Counted from the first letter of the stretch, positions 9,709 to 19,812 are shown. The stretch: DNA of 64,000 nucleotides from Mycobacterium marseillense (GCF_010731675.1 NZ_AP022584.1:4526001-4590000), one strand, 5' to 3'. Program-made: numbers and translations. Notes: generated by a model from the sequence alone, not told the origin.

Positions 9709-9857
9709 CCGCGGGTACGAGCGGCATTCAGCCGGATCGTTAACCTGGTCCTTGCTACCGAGACGTTGCTGTGCGCCGGACCGGCGCATACTTTCGCCGC
9801 GACCGGCAACCCGACAGGGGATGGCCAGCGGCGCCCACATGCGTCTTGAACGTTGTC

Positions 9858-10997
9858 ATGAAAGCGAGATCGGTGAAGCTCGAGAGGCAGGGCAAGGCGC
9901 TGGCCGCGGTGGTGTTGGCGACGGCACTCGGCGCCACGGCGCTGACCGCCTGCGGCAGCGACGAGAACCGGCCCGGGGCCGCGGCGCCCAGCATGACCGG
10001 CGGCGCCGGCACCGCGGGGTGCGGCGGCAAGAACAAAGTGACGGCGGAAGGCTCGACCGCGCAAGCGAACGCGATCACCGTCTTCAACCAGGTGTGGGGC
10101 CAGTACTGCCCGGGCAAGGGCCTGGCCTACAACCCGACCGGATCCGGCGCCGGCCGCGAGCAGTTCATCGCCGGGCACGTGGATTTCGCCGGAGCCGACT
10201 CTCCGTTGGTCGCCGAACAGATCGGTCCCGCCGCCAGCCGGTGCGGCGGGAACCCGGCGTGGGACCTGCCCCTGGTGTTCGGTCCGATCGCGCTCGCCTA
10301 CAACCTGCCGGGAAATCCGGGCCTGGCGGTCAGCAGCGACGCGGTGGCCAAAATCTTCACCGGCAAGATCACCGCGTGGAACGACCCCATCCTGGTCGGC
10401 CTCAATCCCGGTGTGCCGCTGCCCGACACCAGGATCACGCCGATCTACCGGTCCGACTCATCGGGAACCACCGACAACGTGCAGAAGTACCTGACCGCCG
10501 CCGCGCCGCAGAGCTGGGCCAAGGGCGTCGGCACGGAATTTCAGGGCGGCGTCGGCGAGGGCGCGGCGAAGTCATCCGGGGTCATCCAGGCGGTGCAGAC
10601 CACTCCGGGCGCCATCGGATACGTCCAGAAGGGCTTCGCCGACCAGGCGGGCATGTCCTACGCCAAAATCGCCACGCGAGGCGGGGTCGTCCCGCTCACC
10701 AACGACACGGCCGGAAACGCCATCAAGGCGGCCAAGTTCCTCGGCGAGGGAAACGATCTGCTGCTCGACCTCAACGCCATGTACCGCTCGCAGGAGCCGG
10801 GCGTCTACCCGTTGGTGCTCGTCACCTACGAGATCGTGTGCTCCAAGGGGTACGACGCCGAGACCGCCGGGGCGATCAAATCGCTCCTCTCCGTGGCCGC
10901 CACCAGCGGGCAGGCCGAGCTCTCCTCGGCCGGTTACATTCCGCTGCCCGATAGGGTCAAGGAACGACTGGTCGCCGCGATCAATGCGCTGCAGTGA
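9858..10997 (+). CDS. pstS: Phosphate-binding lipoprotein PstS
   Basis: A 379-aa ABC solute-binding lipoprotein. A signal peptide ends in the lipobox LTAC (Cys about residue 35, TALTACGS), followed by a Gly/Ala linker and the phosphate-binding motifs AEGSTAQANAI (about 60-70) and SDSSGTTDNVQKYL. It captures Pi outside the membrane for PstCAB. The start is ATG 9858 or the in-frame GTG 9873; both leave a normal signal peptide. It is 51 bp upstream of pstC and has about 150 bp of upstream promoter DNA after mshD. M. tuberculosis has no pstS-pstC-pstA genes between mshD and phoT. Confidence 0.94.
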   Translation: MKARSVKLERQGKALAAVVLATALGATALTACGSDENRPGAAAPSMTGGAGTAGCGGKNKVTAEGSTAQANAITVFNQVWGQYCPGKGLAYNPTGSGAGREQFIAGHVDFAGADSPLVAEQIGPAASRCGGNPAWDLPLVFGPIALAYNLPGNPGLAVSSDAVAKIFTGKITAWNDPILVGLNPGVPLPDTRITPIYRSDSSGTTDNVQKYLTAAAPQSWAKGVGTEFQGGVGEGAAKSSGVIQAVQTTPGAIGYVQKGFADQAGMSYAKIATRGGVVPLTNDTAGNAIKAAKFLGEGNDLLLDLNAMYRSQEPGVYPLVLVTYEIVCSKGYDAETAGAIKSLLSVAATSGQAELSSAGYIPLPDRVKERLVAAINALQ

Positions 10998-11048
10998 CCG
11001 GGTGAGCAGGGTTCCAAGGAGCGACAGCAGAACTGTGGCGGGATCGCA

Positions 11049-12083
11049 GTGACAACGCCAAACCCCATCGACGCGGGCTCGGGCGCGGTCCTCGCCGCAT
11101 CGTTTCCCGAGCCGTCGACGACGCCCACCAGCCCCTGGGGCGAGGGGCGACCGCACGTCGGAGACCGGGTTTTTCGTTGGCTCGCGCGGGCCTCGGGCGT
11201 GCTGATCATCGGCGTGATCGCCGCGATCGCCGTGTTCCTGCTCGGGCGCGCGGCACCGGCGCTGCAGCGCAATCGCGAGAACTTCTTCAGCTACGGCGGT
11301 AACTGGGTCACCACCGACCCGTCGGCGATGCATTTCGGGATCGCCAGCCTGCTGCCGGTCACGGTCTTCGTGTCACTGTTCGCGTTGACGTTGGCCATGC
11401 CGGTCGCGCTGGGCGTCGCGCTGTTTATCACGCAGTACGCACCCCGGCGGGTCGCGACACCGCTGGCCTATGCGGTCGATCTGCTGGCCGCGGTTCCCTC
11501 GATCATCTACGGCGCCTGGGGTCTGTATGTGTTGGCGCCGCAACTGCGGCCCCTCGCCACGTGGCTCAACCGCTCCATGGGCTGGTGCTTCCTGTTCGCC
11601 AACGGCAACGCGTCGGCCGCCGGCGGCGGCACCATCTTCACCGGCGGCATCGTCTTGGCCGTGATGATCCTGCCGATCATCACCGCCGTCACCCGCGAAG
11701 TGTTCGTCCAGACACCGCAGGACCAGATCGAAGCCGTGCTGGCCCTCGGCGCCACCCGGTGGGAAGCGGTCAAGATCGTCACGCTGCCGTTCGGGCGGTC
11801 CGGCTACATCAGCGGCGGGATGCTGGGCCTGGGCCGCGCGCTGGGCGAGACGGTCGCGCTGCTGATCGTCTTGCGGGGCACCCAGTCGGCGTTCGGCTGG
11901 TCGCTTTTCGACGGGGGCTCCACCTTCGCCACCACGATCGCGGGCGCCGCGGGGGAATTCGACGACCGATTCAAGTCGGGCGCATACATCGCCGCGGGCC
12001 TGACGCTCTTTGCGCTCACGTTCCTGGTCGACGCCCTGGCCCGGGGCGCCGTCGCCGGGGCCGGCCGAAAGGCCGCGCGATGA
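11049..12083 (+). CDS. pstC: Phosphate ABC transporter permease PstC
   Basis: A 344-aa membrane permease with six core helices starting after a 45-residue cytosolic head. The EAA cytoplasmic loop is seen in VLALGATRWEAVKIVTLPF followed by GLGRALGETVALLIVL. It forms the Pi channel with PstA. The start GTG at 11049 (reads TTPNPIDAGSG) follows pstS by 51 bp, and the stop overlaps pstA in ATGA. Confidence 0.94.
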   Translation: MTTPNPIDAGSGAVLAASFPEPSTTPTSPWGEGRPHVGDRVFRWLARASGVLIIGVIAAIAVFLLGRAAPALQRNRENFFSYGGNWVTTDPSAMHFGIASLLPVTVFVSLFALTLAMPVALGVALFITQYAPRRVATPLAYAVDLLAAVPSIIYGAWGLYVLAPQLRPLATWLNRSMGWCFLFANGNASAAGGGTIFTGGIVLAVMILPIITAVTREVFVQTPQDQIEAVLALGATRWEAVKIVTLPFGRSGYISGGMLGLGRALGETVALLIVLRGTQSAFGWSLFDGGSTFATTIAGAAGEFDDRFKSGAYIAAGLTLFALTFLVDALARGAVAGAGRKAAR

Positions 12084-12994
12084 CGTCGATGTTGGACCGA
12101 CCCCTCAAGTCTCGGACGTTCTCGCCGCTGTCCTGGCGCCGCCGCACCGCGAATCGTGTTGCGACCGTGCTGGTTTCATTGGCGCTGCTGGTGGCCGTGG
12201 CGCCGCTGGTGATGGTGCTGTGGTCGGTGACCGTCAAGGGATTCAAGGCGATCATCTCAACCGTATGGTGGTCGCACTCGCAAGCCGGGATGACGGCATT
12301 CGTGACCGGCGGTGGCGCCTATCACGCGCTCGTCGGCACCGTGCTGCAGGGATTGGTGTGCGCCGTCATCTCCATCCCGATCGGTCTGATGGTCGCGATC
12401 TATCTGGTCGAATACGGCGGCGGCACCGCGTTGGGCCGGTTGGCCTCGTTCATGGTGGACATCCTGAGCGGGGTGCCCTCGATCGTGGCGGCGTTGTTCG
12501 TCTATGCGTTGTGGGTGGCCACGCTGGGCCTGCCGCGCTCGGAGTTCGCGGTGTCACTGGCGCTGGTGTTGCTGATGCTGCCGGTGATCGTGCGCGCGAC
12601 CGAGGAAATGCTGCGGATCGTTCCGGTCGATCTCCGCGAGGCCAGTTATGCGCTGGGCATCACCAAGTGGAAGACCATCGTCCGGGTGGTCATTCCCACC
12701 GGACTGTCCGGCATCGTCACCGGGATCTTGCTGGCGATGGCCCGAGTGATGGGGGAGACGGCGCCGCTGCTGATCCTCGTCGGCTATGCCCAGTCGATGA
12801 ACTTCAACATCTTCAGCGACTTCATGGGCACGCTGCCAGGCATGATGTACAACCAGACATCGGTCGGCGCGGGCCTCAACCCCATCCCCACGGATCGGTT
12901 GTGGGGCGCCGCGTTAACCCTCATCCTGGTGATCGCCGCGATCAATATCGTGGCTCGAGTGATAGCGAAATTCCTTGGCGCCAGAAAGTCATAG
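12080..12994 (+). CDS. pstA: Phosphate ABC transporter permease PstA
   Basis: A 304-aa permease with six membrane segments, beginning MTSMLDRPLKSRTFSPLSWR at the ATG that overlaps the pstC stop. The permease loop SYALGITKWKTIVRVVIPT and ARVMGETAPLLILVG identify PstA. It pairs with PstC, and the ATPase gene follows 12 bp downstream. The longer open frame reaching into pstC is a shadow. Confidence 0.94.
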   Translation: MTSMLDRPLKSRTFSPLSWRRRTANRVATVLVSLALLVAVAPLVMVLWSVTVKGFKAIISTVWWSHSQAGMTAFVTGGGAYHALVGTVLQGLVCAVISIPIGLMVAIYLVEYGGGTALGRLASFMVDILSGVPSIVAALFVYALWVATLGLPRSEFAVSLALVLLMLPVIVRATEEMLRIVPVDLREASYALGITKWKTIVRVVIPTGLSGIVTGILLAMARVMGETAPLLILVGYAQSMNFNIFSDFMGTLPGMMYNQTSVGAGLNPIPTDRLWGAALTLILVIAAINIVARVIAKFLGARKS

Positions 12995-13006
12995 GCAGGA
13001 GCAGTA

Positions 13007-13783
13007 GTGGCCAAACGGTTGGACCTCAAGGGCGTCAACATCTACTACGGAACGTTTCACGCCGTCGCGGAGGTGACGCTGACGGTGTTGCCGCGCAGCG
13101 TCACTGCGTTCATCGGTCCGTCGGGTTGCGGCAAGACGACGGTGCTGCGCACCCTCAACCGCATGCATGAGGTGGTGCCCGGCGGGCGTGTCGAAGGCAG
13201 CGTGCTGCTCGACGACGAGGACATCTACGGCGCCGGTGTCGACCCGGTCGGGGTGCGCCGGGCCATCGGCATGGTCTTCCAGCGTCCGAACCCGTTTCCC
13301 GCCATGTCAATTCGCGACAACGTGGTCGCCGGCCTGAAACTGCAAGGGATGCGCAATCGCAAGGTGCTCGATGAGACGGCCGAGTACTCGCTGCGCGGGG
13401 CGAACCTGTGGGACGAGGTCAAGGATCGGTTGGACCGGCCCGGCGGTGGTCTGTCCGGCGGGCAGCAGCAGCGGCTGTGCATCGCCAGGGCCATCGCCGT
13501 ACAGCCCGACGTGCTCCTCATGGACGAGCCCTGCTCGGCGCTGGACCCGATCTCGACGATGGCCATCGAAGAGCTGATCAGCGAACTGAAGCAGGACTAC
13601 ACGATCGTCATCGTCACCCACAACATGCAGCAGGCCGCCCGGGTCAGCGACTACACCGCGTTTTTCAACCTGGAAGCCGTCGGGAAGCCGGGGCGGCTGA
13701 TCGAGGTCGACGACACCGAGAAGATCTTCTCCAATCCGAATCAAAAGGCGACGGAGGACTATATCTCCGGCCGCTTCGGCTAG
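13007..13783 (+). CDS. pstB: Phosphate ABC transporter ATPase PstB/PhoT
   Basis: A 258-aa ATPase with Walker [10 protein letters not shown] (about 40), Q-loop [13 protein letters not shown] signature [14 protein letters not shown], Walker [14 protein letters not shown] and switch His in VTHNM. It powers phosphate import by PstSCA. The M. tuberculosis gene at this place (Rv0820) is called phoT and stands alone, whereas here it ends a complete pstSCAB operon. GTG start 12 bp after pstA with an AGGAG-type site (GCAGGAGCAG). Confidence 0.95.
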   Translation: MAKRLDLKGVNIYYGTFHAVAEVTLTVLPRSVTAFIGPSGCGKTTVLRTLNRMHEVVPGGRVEGSVLLDDEDIYGAGVDPVGVRRAIGMVFQRPNPFPAMSIRDNVVAGLKLQGMRNRKVLDETAEYSLRGANLWDEVKDRLDRPGGGLSGGQQQRLCIARAIAVQPDVLLMDEPCSALDPISTMAIEELISELKQDYTIVIVTHNMQQAARVSDYTAFFNLEAVGKPGRLIEVDDTEKIFSNPNQKATEDYISGRFG

Positions 13784-13808
13784 TCGGGCGAGCCGACCTG
13801 ACCCGCGA

Positions 13809-14477
13809 CTACTGCGAGGGCGGCTTCGCCTCTTCCTCCGGCAGTCTGCCGGTCGCCTGGAAGATGACGCGCCGGGCGACCTCGACGGCGTGGTCGGCGA
13901 AACGCTCGTAGAAGCGGCCCAGCAACGTCACGTCGACCGCCGCCGCCACGCCGTGCTTCCATTCGCGGTCCATGAGCACCGAGAACAGGTGTCGGTGCAG
14001 ATCGTCCATCGCGTCGTCTTCTTCGCGGATCCGGGCCGCCTTCTCCGGGTCGCGCGACAACACCACCTCTTGGGCGCTGTTTCCCAATTCGACTGCGATG
14101 CTGCCCATTTCGGCGAAGTAGCCGTTGACCTCTTCGGGCAGCGCGTGCTGGGGGTGACGGCGACGAGCGATCTTGGCGACGTGCAACGCCAGCGCGCCCA
14201 TGCGGTCGATGTCGGCCACCATCTGAATGGCACTCACGATCGACCTCAGATCACCGGCCACCGGCGCCTGCAAGGCCAGCAGCACAAAGGCGCTTTCCTC
14301 GGCGCGCGCACTCATCGCGGCGATCGCTTCGTGGTCGGAGATCACTTGCTCGGCCAGCACCAAGTCGGCTTGGAGCAGGGCTTGGGTGGCCCGCTCCATG
14401 GCGATTCCTGCCAAGCCGCACATCTCGCCGAGCCGCTCGGATAACTCCGAGAGTTGCTCGTGGTAGGCGGTTCGCAT
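13809..14477 (-). CDS. phoU: Phosphate-signalling regulator PhoU (PhoY2-like)
   Basis: A 222-aa PhoU protein of two three-helix bundles; the repeated motif is seen in [19 protein letters not shown] and, weakly, in the second half [16 protein letters not shown]. PhoU couples Pst transport state to the SenX3-RegX3 kinase and keeps Pho genes off when phosphate is plentiful. It is convergent with pstB with only 25 bp between the stops. The ortholog Rv0821c (PhoY2) is linked to drug persistence. Confidence 0.93.
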   Translation of the reverse strand: MRTAYHEQLSELSERLGEMCGLAGIAMERATQALLQADLVLAEQVISDHEAIAAMSARAEESAFVLLALQAPVAGDLRSIVSAIQMVADIDRMGALALHVAKIARRRHPQHALPEEVNGYFAEMGSIAVELGNSAQEVVLSRDPEKAARIREEDDAMDDLHRHLFSVLMDREWKHGVAAAVDVTLLGRFYERFADHAVEVARRVIFQATGRLPEEEAKPPSQ

Positions 14478-14535
14478 GTCGTCAAGGATACGTTCCCCGC
14501 GTCCGCGACAGGCCGCGGAGCGCCGTCAAAACGGC

Positions 14536-16650
14536 TTATTCGCAGGTGGTGTCGGCCGCGTTGGTGACGGCCAGGTCCTCGGGAAGCTTGGCCGGTGCGT
14601 TGCTCGAGCCGCGTTCGATCTGCAAACTCATCGACGAGCCGCTCGGTGAGGGAGCGGTGACCGACTTGAAATCCGGGCCCAGCACCACCTGTACGACCTG
14701 CCCGTAGCCGGAAACCCGCTGGACCTTGGCGTTGGCGAACGAGGACGCCACGGTGGCCGCGGCCTCTTCGTTGCCGGGCGAGAACAGCACCGTCGTCGCG
14801 GTCACCGAACTCGGGTAATCGTCGGGCGCCATCACGTTGAAGCCGTCCCGTTTGAGCTGGGTGGTCGCGGTCGCCGCCAGGCCGGTCTGGGTGGTGGCGT
14901 TGGAAACCCGCACGGTCACACCGCCGGGCGAGGTCGTCGTGACCTGTTGGTGTTGAGCCTCGGGCGTGGGGGACGGTTTCCTGGTGGTGGGGGCCTTCGA
15001 CGCGCCCGTCGTCGTGCCCGAGGCGGACGAGGCGCTCAAATTCTTTGCGTTCTGGTCGTTTTCCTCCGGCAGCGGGTCGTCGTTGATGATGGCGTCGAAC
15101 AGCGCCCGCATGTCGGACATGCGCGGCGGTTCGTCGCCGTTCTGGTCGGTGACGCCGGTCGGCACCGTCACGAACGTGACGTGGCCGGCCGCCATCCCCT
15201 GCAACGACTGACCGAGCTGCACCAGGTCCTTGGACTTCACGTTGTCGACGACGGTGTCGCTGATGAACATGTTGACGACGTTGTTGAGCTTGTTGAGGTC
15301 AAGCAGCGTGTCCGCCGAGATCAACGACCTCAGCAGCGACGACAAGAACAGCTGCTGGCGTTTGATACGCCCGTAGTCCCCGTTGAGTTCCGTGGTGACC
15401 TGGCGGGCCCGCACGTAATTCAATGCGGTGGAACCGTCGAGCATTTGGCGCCCGCTGTGTTCCAGCACGGTGCCCAGCTCGTAGTCGTGCAGCGAGGTGC
15501 TCGAGCACACCTCGACGCCGCCGAGGGCATCGACCATTTTCGCGAACCCGGAGAAGTCGACGGCGATGAAGCGGTTGATGCTCAAACCGGACAGCTTCTG
15601 GATTTCCTTCACCAGACACTTCGGACCGCCGAAGGCGAACGCCGAGTTCAGTTTGGTCTCGGTGTAGACCATCTTCGGTCCCCACGTCTGCGTCTTCGCG
15701 TCGTAGAGCGGGCCGTACTTGCCGGTGCTGGGGTTCCAGGCCTCGCATTGCATCGGGGTGATCGCCAGGTCGCGCGGGAAGGACACCGCCACCACGCGTT
15801 TGCGGTTGGCCGGGATGTTGACCAGCATCACGGTGTCCGAACGGGCGCCGTCGGCGTCGTCGGTGTCGCCGGCGCCCATGTTGGCGTTGTCGCCGGCGCG
15901 CGAGTCGAGACCGACGATCAAGAAGTCCTCGTCGCCGTACTGTCCGTTCGCATCGCGGATGTCGTCCGAGTGCGGGTCGAGCGCGTTGATCGTGTTGAGC
16001 CGGGCGTTCTTCGACGTGCTCCACTGCCAGGCCCCGCCGGTCATCACCAGGGCCAGCACGGCGGCCAGCGCCGCTACCGAGCGGCCTGCCAGCAACATCG
16101 GGCGGCGGCGTTTGGGCTCCTCGGGGGAGGCGTCGACGGCGTCGGAAGGCCGCTCGTCGGGCTCGTCGTCGTTGGGGTAGTCGGCGGCCATGAGCTCGCG
16201 AAGCTCGGAGACCGCGTCGAACGAGTAAGCGAGGTCGTCGATCACCTCTGTTTGCTGCAGCGCGAGCGGCGGCTCGGGCCCGGGCTGGAAGGCCTCGGGG
16301 TCGGGCTCAAAAAATTCGGGCTCGGGCGGCTCGGGCTCGGGTGGCTCGACCTCCGGGGCGGCGCGCCGGTGGATGGGCCGGTCGGGGGCGCCGATCTTGG
16401 CGATCAGATCGGCGACGCTGACCCCGCCCCCGGCGTGGCTTCCGGTGTGTTCCTCTTCCTGCGGCGGGGCGGGCTCGATGGCCGCTTCCGGTTGCCATCG
16501 GTGGATGTTGTCGTCGGGCGGTGGTTCGAAGAATCGCTCCCAGGGGGCAGCGCCCAAGCTCGGCGACGGGCCCGTGGGGATCGGTTGGGCGTGAGCCTCG
16601 CCCGGTGCGTGCCGACCGTTACGAGTGGCGTCGCGCTCGCCGTCACTCAT
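14536..16650 (-). CDS. LytR-CpsA-Psr (LCP) family cell-wall ligase with LytR_C domain (Rv0822c-like)
   Basis: A 704-aa membrane protein. A long Pro/Glu-rich cytosolic head (1-190) precedes one membrane helix (about 192-212, SVAALAAVLALVMTGGAW). The LCP catalytic domain (about 245-460) has DTVMLVNIPANRKRVVAVSF, RDLAI, FGGPKCLVKEI and the RARQV Arg motif; a Ser/Thr-rich linker leads to a C-terminal LytR_C domain (about 575-665, GVTVRVSNATTQTGLA). LCP enzymes attach glycopolymers such as arabinogalactan to peptidoglycan outside the membrane. The head is unusually long for the family and low in complexity. Confidence 0.9.
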   Translation of the reverse strand: MSDGERDATRNGRHAPGEAHAQPIPTGPSPSLGAAPWERFFEPPPDDNIHRWQPEAAIEPAPPQEEEHTGSHAGGGVSVADLIAKIGAPDRPIHRRAAPEVEPPEPEPPEPEFFEPDPEAFQPGPEPPLALQQTEVIDDLAYSFDAVSELRELMAADYPNDDEPDERPSDAVDASPEEPKRRRPMLLAGRSVAALAAVLALVMTGGAWQWSTSKNARLNTINALDPHSDDIRDANGQYGDEDFLIVGLDSRAGDNANMGAGDTDDADGARSDTVMLVNIPANRKRVVAVSFPRDLAITPMQCEAWNPSTGKYGPLYDAKTQTWGPKMVYTETKLNSAFAFGGPKCLVKEIQKLSGLSINRFIAVDFSGFAKMVDALGGVEVCSSTSLHDYELGTVLEHSGRQMLDGSTALNYVRARQVTTELNGDYGRIKRQQLFLSSLLRSLISADTLLDLNKLNNVVNMFISDTVVDNVKSKDLVQLGQSLQGMAAGHVTFVTVPTGVTDQNGDEPPRMSDMRALFDAIINDDPLPEENDQNAKNLSASSASGTTTGASKAPTTRKPSPTPEAQHQQVTTTSPGGVTVRVSNATTQTGLAATATTQLKRDGFNVMAPDDYPSSVTATTVLFSPGNEEAAATVASSFANAKVQRVSGYGQVVQVVLGPDFKSVTAPSPSGSSMSLQIERGSSNAPAKLPEDLAVTNAADTTCE

Positions 16651-16860
16651 GTCCTACCGGCCTCCGAAGCTCTGATGCAGACGTCAGCGTGTCCGTGCGT
16701 CGTGGCAGCGCAGCGCCGCTGTCGTCGGCGCGGCGGCTCGTGCCATCCGTTTTCGTTGCGCCCGTGCGGCGGCGCGAAACTCATCCGCCATCCAAGCGCA
16801 TGCAACAAAGCCCACATCGTACTGAGTTATCGCTCCGGAAGCGATTTCGAGCTGGTGGAC

Positions 16861-17994
16861 TCAGCCGCCGGAGTGCATGACGTCGGCGCCGGCCGGCACG
16901 GTGCAGTCGTCGGGGTCGTCCAGCCAGCCTTCCGGGAGCACGACCCGGGCGGGTGAACCCTGCCGGCCCCGGGGCCCGCTCGCCTCATCCGGGAAGGGCA
17001 CGCCGGCGTCCAACCGGTCGAGGAGGCGGTCCAGCTCGTCGAGCGTCTTGACCATCGCCAGCGCTCGGCGCAGCTCGGAGCCGGCGGGAAAGCCATGCAG
17101 GTACCAGGCGATGTGCTTGCGGATGTCGCGCATGCCCTTGTCCTCGCCGAAGTGGGCGGCCAGCAGCTGGCCGTGGCGGCGGACGATGTCGGCGACCTCG
17201 CCCAGCGTGGGCGGCGTGGGTGGCGGGCTGCCGGTGAAAGCCGCCGACAGCTCGGCGAAAAGCCAGGGCCGGCCCAGGCAGCCGCGGCCGATGACCACGC
17301 CGTCGCACCCGGTGGCGGCCATCATCGTCAGCGCGTCACTTGCGTCGTAGATGTCGCCGTTGCCGAGCACCGGGATCGTGCGCACATGCTGCTTGAGGCG
17401 GGCGATCTCGTCCCAGTCGGCGGTGCCGGAGTAGCGCTGCGCCGCCGTCCGGGCGTGCAGTGCGACCGCTGCGGCGCCCTCGCCTTCGGCGATGCGTCCG
17501 GCATCGAGGTGCGTGTGGTGCTCGTCGTCGATGCCGATGCGGAACTTGACCGTCACCGGTATCTGGGTGCCCTCGGTGGCGCGCACGGCTGCGGCGACGA
17601 TCTGGCCGAAGAGCCGGCGCTTGTAGGGCAGCGCCGAGCCGCCGCCGCGCTTGGTCACCTTGGGCACCGGGCAGCCGAAATTCATGTCGATGTGATCGGC
17701 CAGCCCTTCGTCGGCGATCATCTTGGCGGCCGCGTAGGTGGTCGCGGGGTCGACGGTGTAGAGCTGCAGCGAGCGTGGCGACTCGTCGGGGGCGAACGTG
17801 GTCATGTGCATGGTGACCGGATGCCGCTCAACGAGCGCACGGGCGGTCACCATCTCGCAGACATACAGGCCGCTGACGGTGCCGACCTTGGATTGCTCCA
17901 GTTCACGGCACAGCGTCCGGAAAGCGATGTTGGTGACGCCCGCCATCGGTGCCAGGACCACCGGGCTGGCGAGCGCGATGGAACCGATGCGCAC
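16861..17994 (-). CDS. dus: tRNA-dihydrouridine synthase (Rv0823c-like)
   Basis: A 377-aa FMN enzyme with a TIM barrel (about 1-250). The Dus hallmark is MNFGCPVPKVTKRGGGSALP, with catalytic Cys, and the N-terminal LAPMAGVTNIAFR binds FMN. It reduces uridines in the D-loop of tRNA. It lies 7 bp downstream of desA1 on the same strand, so the two are probably co-transcribed. About 210 bp separate it from the LCP gene downstream; I see no gene there. Confidence 0.93.
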   Translation of the reverse strand: MRIGSIALASPVVLAPMAGVTNIAFRTLCRELEQSKVGTVSGLYVCEMVTARALVERHPVTMHMTTFAPDESPRSLQLYTVDPATTYAAAKMIADEGLADHIDMNFGCPVPKVTKRGGGSALPYKRRLFGQIVAAAVRATEGTQIPVTVKFRIGIDDEHHTHLDAGRIAEGEGAAAVALHARTAAQRYSGTADWDEIARLKQHVRTIPVLGNGDIYDASDALTMMAATGCDGVVIGRGCLGRPWLFAELSAAFTGSPPPTPPTLGEVADIVRRHGQLLAAHFGEDKGMRDIRKHIAWYLHGFPAGSELRRALAMVKTLDELDRLLDRLDAGVPFPDEASGPRGRQGSPARVVLPEGWLDDPDDCTVPAGADVMHSGG

Positions 17995-18001
17995 CGCTTG
18001 G

Positions 18002-19024
18002 TTACCGCCGGCTCATGGTCAGCGTGCCCGCGGTCTGGTGCAGTTCGGCCGCGGTGGTCCTCTTGCCGGTGCGGGCTTCTCGCTCGAGCTGGCGCCGCTT
18101 GGAGACCTCGAACTTGTCGCAGGTCGTCTCGAGTTCCTTGATCAGCAAGGCGAGGTCGTCGCGCAATGCGGCGGCTTCGCCGGTGAAGTCCTCACGCTCG
18201 AAGATGCGCCATTTCCTCAGCACGGGCATGACGACCTCGTCGAGGTGGATGCGCGGGTCGTACACGCCGCCGACGGCGATCATCACGGCCTTGCGCCGGA
18301 ACTCGGGCACCTGGTAGCCGGGCATCTGGAAGTTGCGCAGCACCTTGTGCAGCGACTTCATCGCCTGGTTGGGCGCGATTTCGAACCCGGCCTCGGTGAC
18401 GTCGCGGTAGAAGATCATGTGCAGGTTCTCGTCGGCCGAGATCTTGGCCAACAACTGGTCGGCGATCGTCTCGTTGCAGGCTTTTCCGGTGTTGCGGTGC
18501 GAGATCCGGGTGGCGAGCTCCTGGAACGTAACGTAGGTGACGGAGTCGAACAGGCTCTCGGCGAAGAGGTCTTCGCGAACCTGGTGGTTCTGGCCCGGGC
18601 TGAAGCCGCGGTTCACCACCTCCATGCGCAGCTTTTCCAACTCGATCGGGTCGACGGCGCGCGTGACCACCAGGTAGTCGCGCAGCGCGATCCCGTGCCG
18701 GTTCTCCTCGGCGGTCCACCGGTTGACCCACTGGCCCCACGGGCCGTCCATGCTGAAGTTCATCGCGATCTCGCGGTGATAGGACGGCAGGTTGTCCTCG
18801 GTCATCAGGTTCTGCACCATCGCCACCTGGGCGACGTCAGTCAGCTGGGACTGGCCCGGCTCCCAGTCCTGCCCACCGAGCGCATAGAAGTTCTTGCCGT
18901 CCGACCACGGGATGTAGTCGTGCGGGTTCCAGTTTTTGTGCATGCTCTCGTGCCGGTTCAGGTACTTCTCGACGGCCGGCTGAAGTTCGTGCAACAGCTG
19001 TAGGTTTGTCAGCTCGGCTGACAT
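18002..19024 (-). CDS. desA1: Acyl-ACP desaturase DesA1
   Basis: A 340-aa soluble di-iron desaturase. Ligand motifs are EENRHGIALRD (about 105-115) and DENLHMIFYRD (about 190-200). The start MSAELTNLQLLHELQPAVEK matches DesA1 of M. tuberculosis. It introduces a double bond into acyl-ACP chains feeding mycolic-acid synthesis and is essential in M. smegmatis. It is transcribed leftward with dus just behind it. Confidence 0.95.
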   Translation of the reverse strand: MSAELTNLQLLHELQPAVEKYLNRHESMHKNWNPHDYIPWSDGKNFYALGGQDWEPGQSQLTDVAQVAMVQNLMTEDNLPSYHREIAMNFSMDGPWGQWVNRWTAEENRHGIALRDYLVVTRAVDPIELEKLRMEVVNRGFSPGQNHQVREDLFAESLFDSVTYVTFQELATRISHRNTGKACNETIADQLLAKISADENLHMIFYRDVTEAGFEIAPNQAMKSLHKVLRNFQMPGYQVPEFRRKAVMIAVGGVYDPRIHLDEVVMPVLRKWRIFEREDFTGEAAALRDDLALLIKELETTCDKFEVSKRRQLEREARTGKRTTAAELHQTAGTLTMSRR

Positions 19025-19177
19025 AGCGCCTCCAGTTATCTGTGTCGATGGGTAGCAGTCAATATATCTGTGTACTTCAGTAGCAGCAAGTTCCTCGCCG
19101 GGCGTGGCTGATAACGGTTTGACATCGCGATCAAGCCCAGTCTTACGGCTTGCCGATGCGGCCCAAATGAAAACCCG

Positions 19178-19792
19178 CTACTGCGACTTGCCGAGCTCAC
19201 CGGCGGGGACGTACGGCGCCGCGGTGATGTAGAGCATGTTGATGCAGTAGTCGATGAACTGCTTGCGGGTCGACCCGAGTTGCCCGTGCAGGTAGGCGGT
19301 GAACAGGCTCGACAAGCCGCCGACCAGGCTGGTGGCGATCATCTTCTGCAACACCGGATCGCCGATCCGGGACAGCTTGCGCTGCAGCAAGTCGATGAAG
19401 TTGGGCATCCATTCCGCGCCCGACCGGACCAGCACCGGCTCAACCGCCGGGGCCAGCAACAGCACCCGCCCGCGGACCGGGTCATCCACCATCAGCTCGA
19501 CGAAGCGTTCGACGGCCTCACGCGGGGTCGTCGCCGACGTCAGGGTGTTCATCGCCCGCGTGCAGACATCGTCATAGACCGCGCGCACGAATTCGTCACG
19601 GTCGGCGAAGCTTTCGTAGAAGTAGCGCTCGGTCAATGCGGCCTTGCGGCACACCGCGCGCACGGTCAGTGCCGGCCCCCCGGAGCCGCCGAGCAACTGC
19701 ACGCCGGCGCTGATCAGGTTGTCACGGCGAAGCGCGAGGCGACTCTCCAAGGGGACACCGGTCCAGCGGCCCCGTCGTTGACCCGTCTGCAC
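19178..19792 (-). CDS. TetR/AcrR family regulator (Rv0825c-like)
   Basis: A 204-aa regulator. The HTH (about 20-65) reads LLGGSGGPALTVRAVCRKAALTERYFYESF. I take the GTG at 19792, which has AGGAG 4 nt upstream and matches the ortholog length, over a longer frame from 19831 that would run through the promoter palindrome. It is divergent from the DUF2236 gene, and the 67-bp region between them carries an 18-bp near-palindrome, so it likely represses itself and that gene. Confidence 0.88.
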   Translation of the reverse strand: MQTGQRRGRWTGVPLESRLALRRDNLISAGVQLLGGSGGPALTVRAVCRKAALTERYFYESFADRDEFVRAVYDDVCTRAMNTLTSATTPREAVERFVELMVDDPVRGRVLLLAPAVEPVLVRSGAEWMPNFIDLLQRKLSRIGDPVLQKMIATSLVGGLSSLFTAYLHGQLGSTRKQFIDYCINMLYITAAPYVPAGELGKSQ

Positions 19793-19812
19793 ATCGCTCC
19801 TAAGCTGAAAAA

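Noticed and set aside
9720..9760. RegX3/PHO-like box upstream of pstS
   Set aside because: GTTAACCTGG resembles a half-site, but no matching second half at the right spacing could be found by eye.
14947..16956. 669-aa plus-strand frame over the LCP gene
   Set aside because: Repetitive Arg/Gly/Val/His content, a shadow of the LCP gene with clear membrane and LCP motifs.
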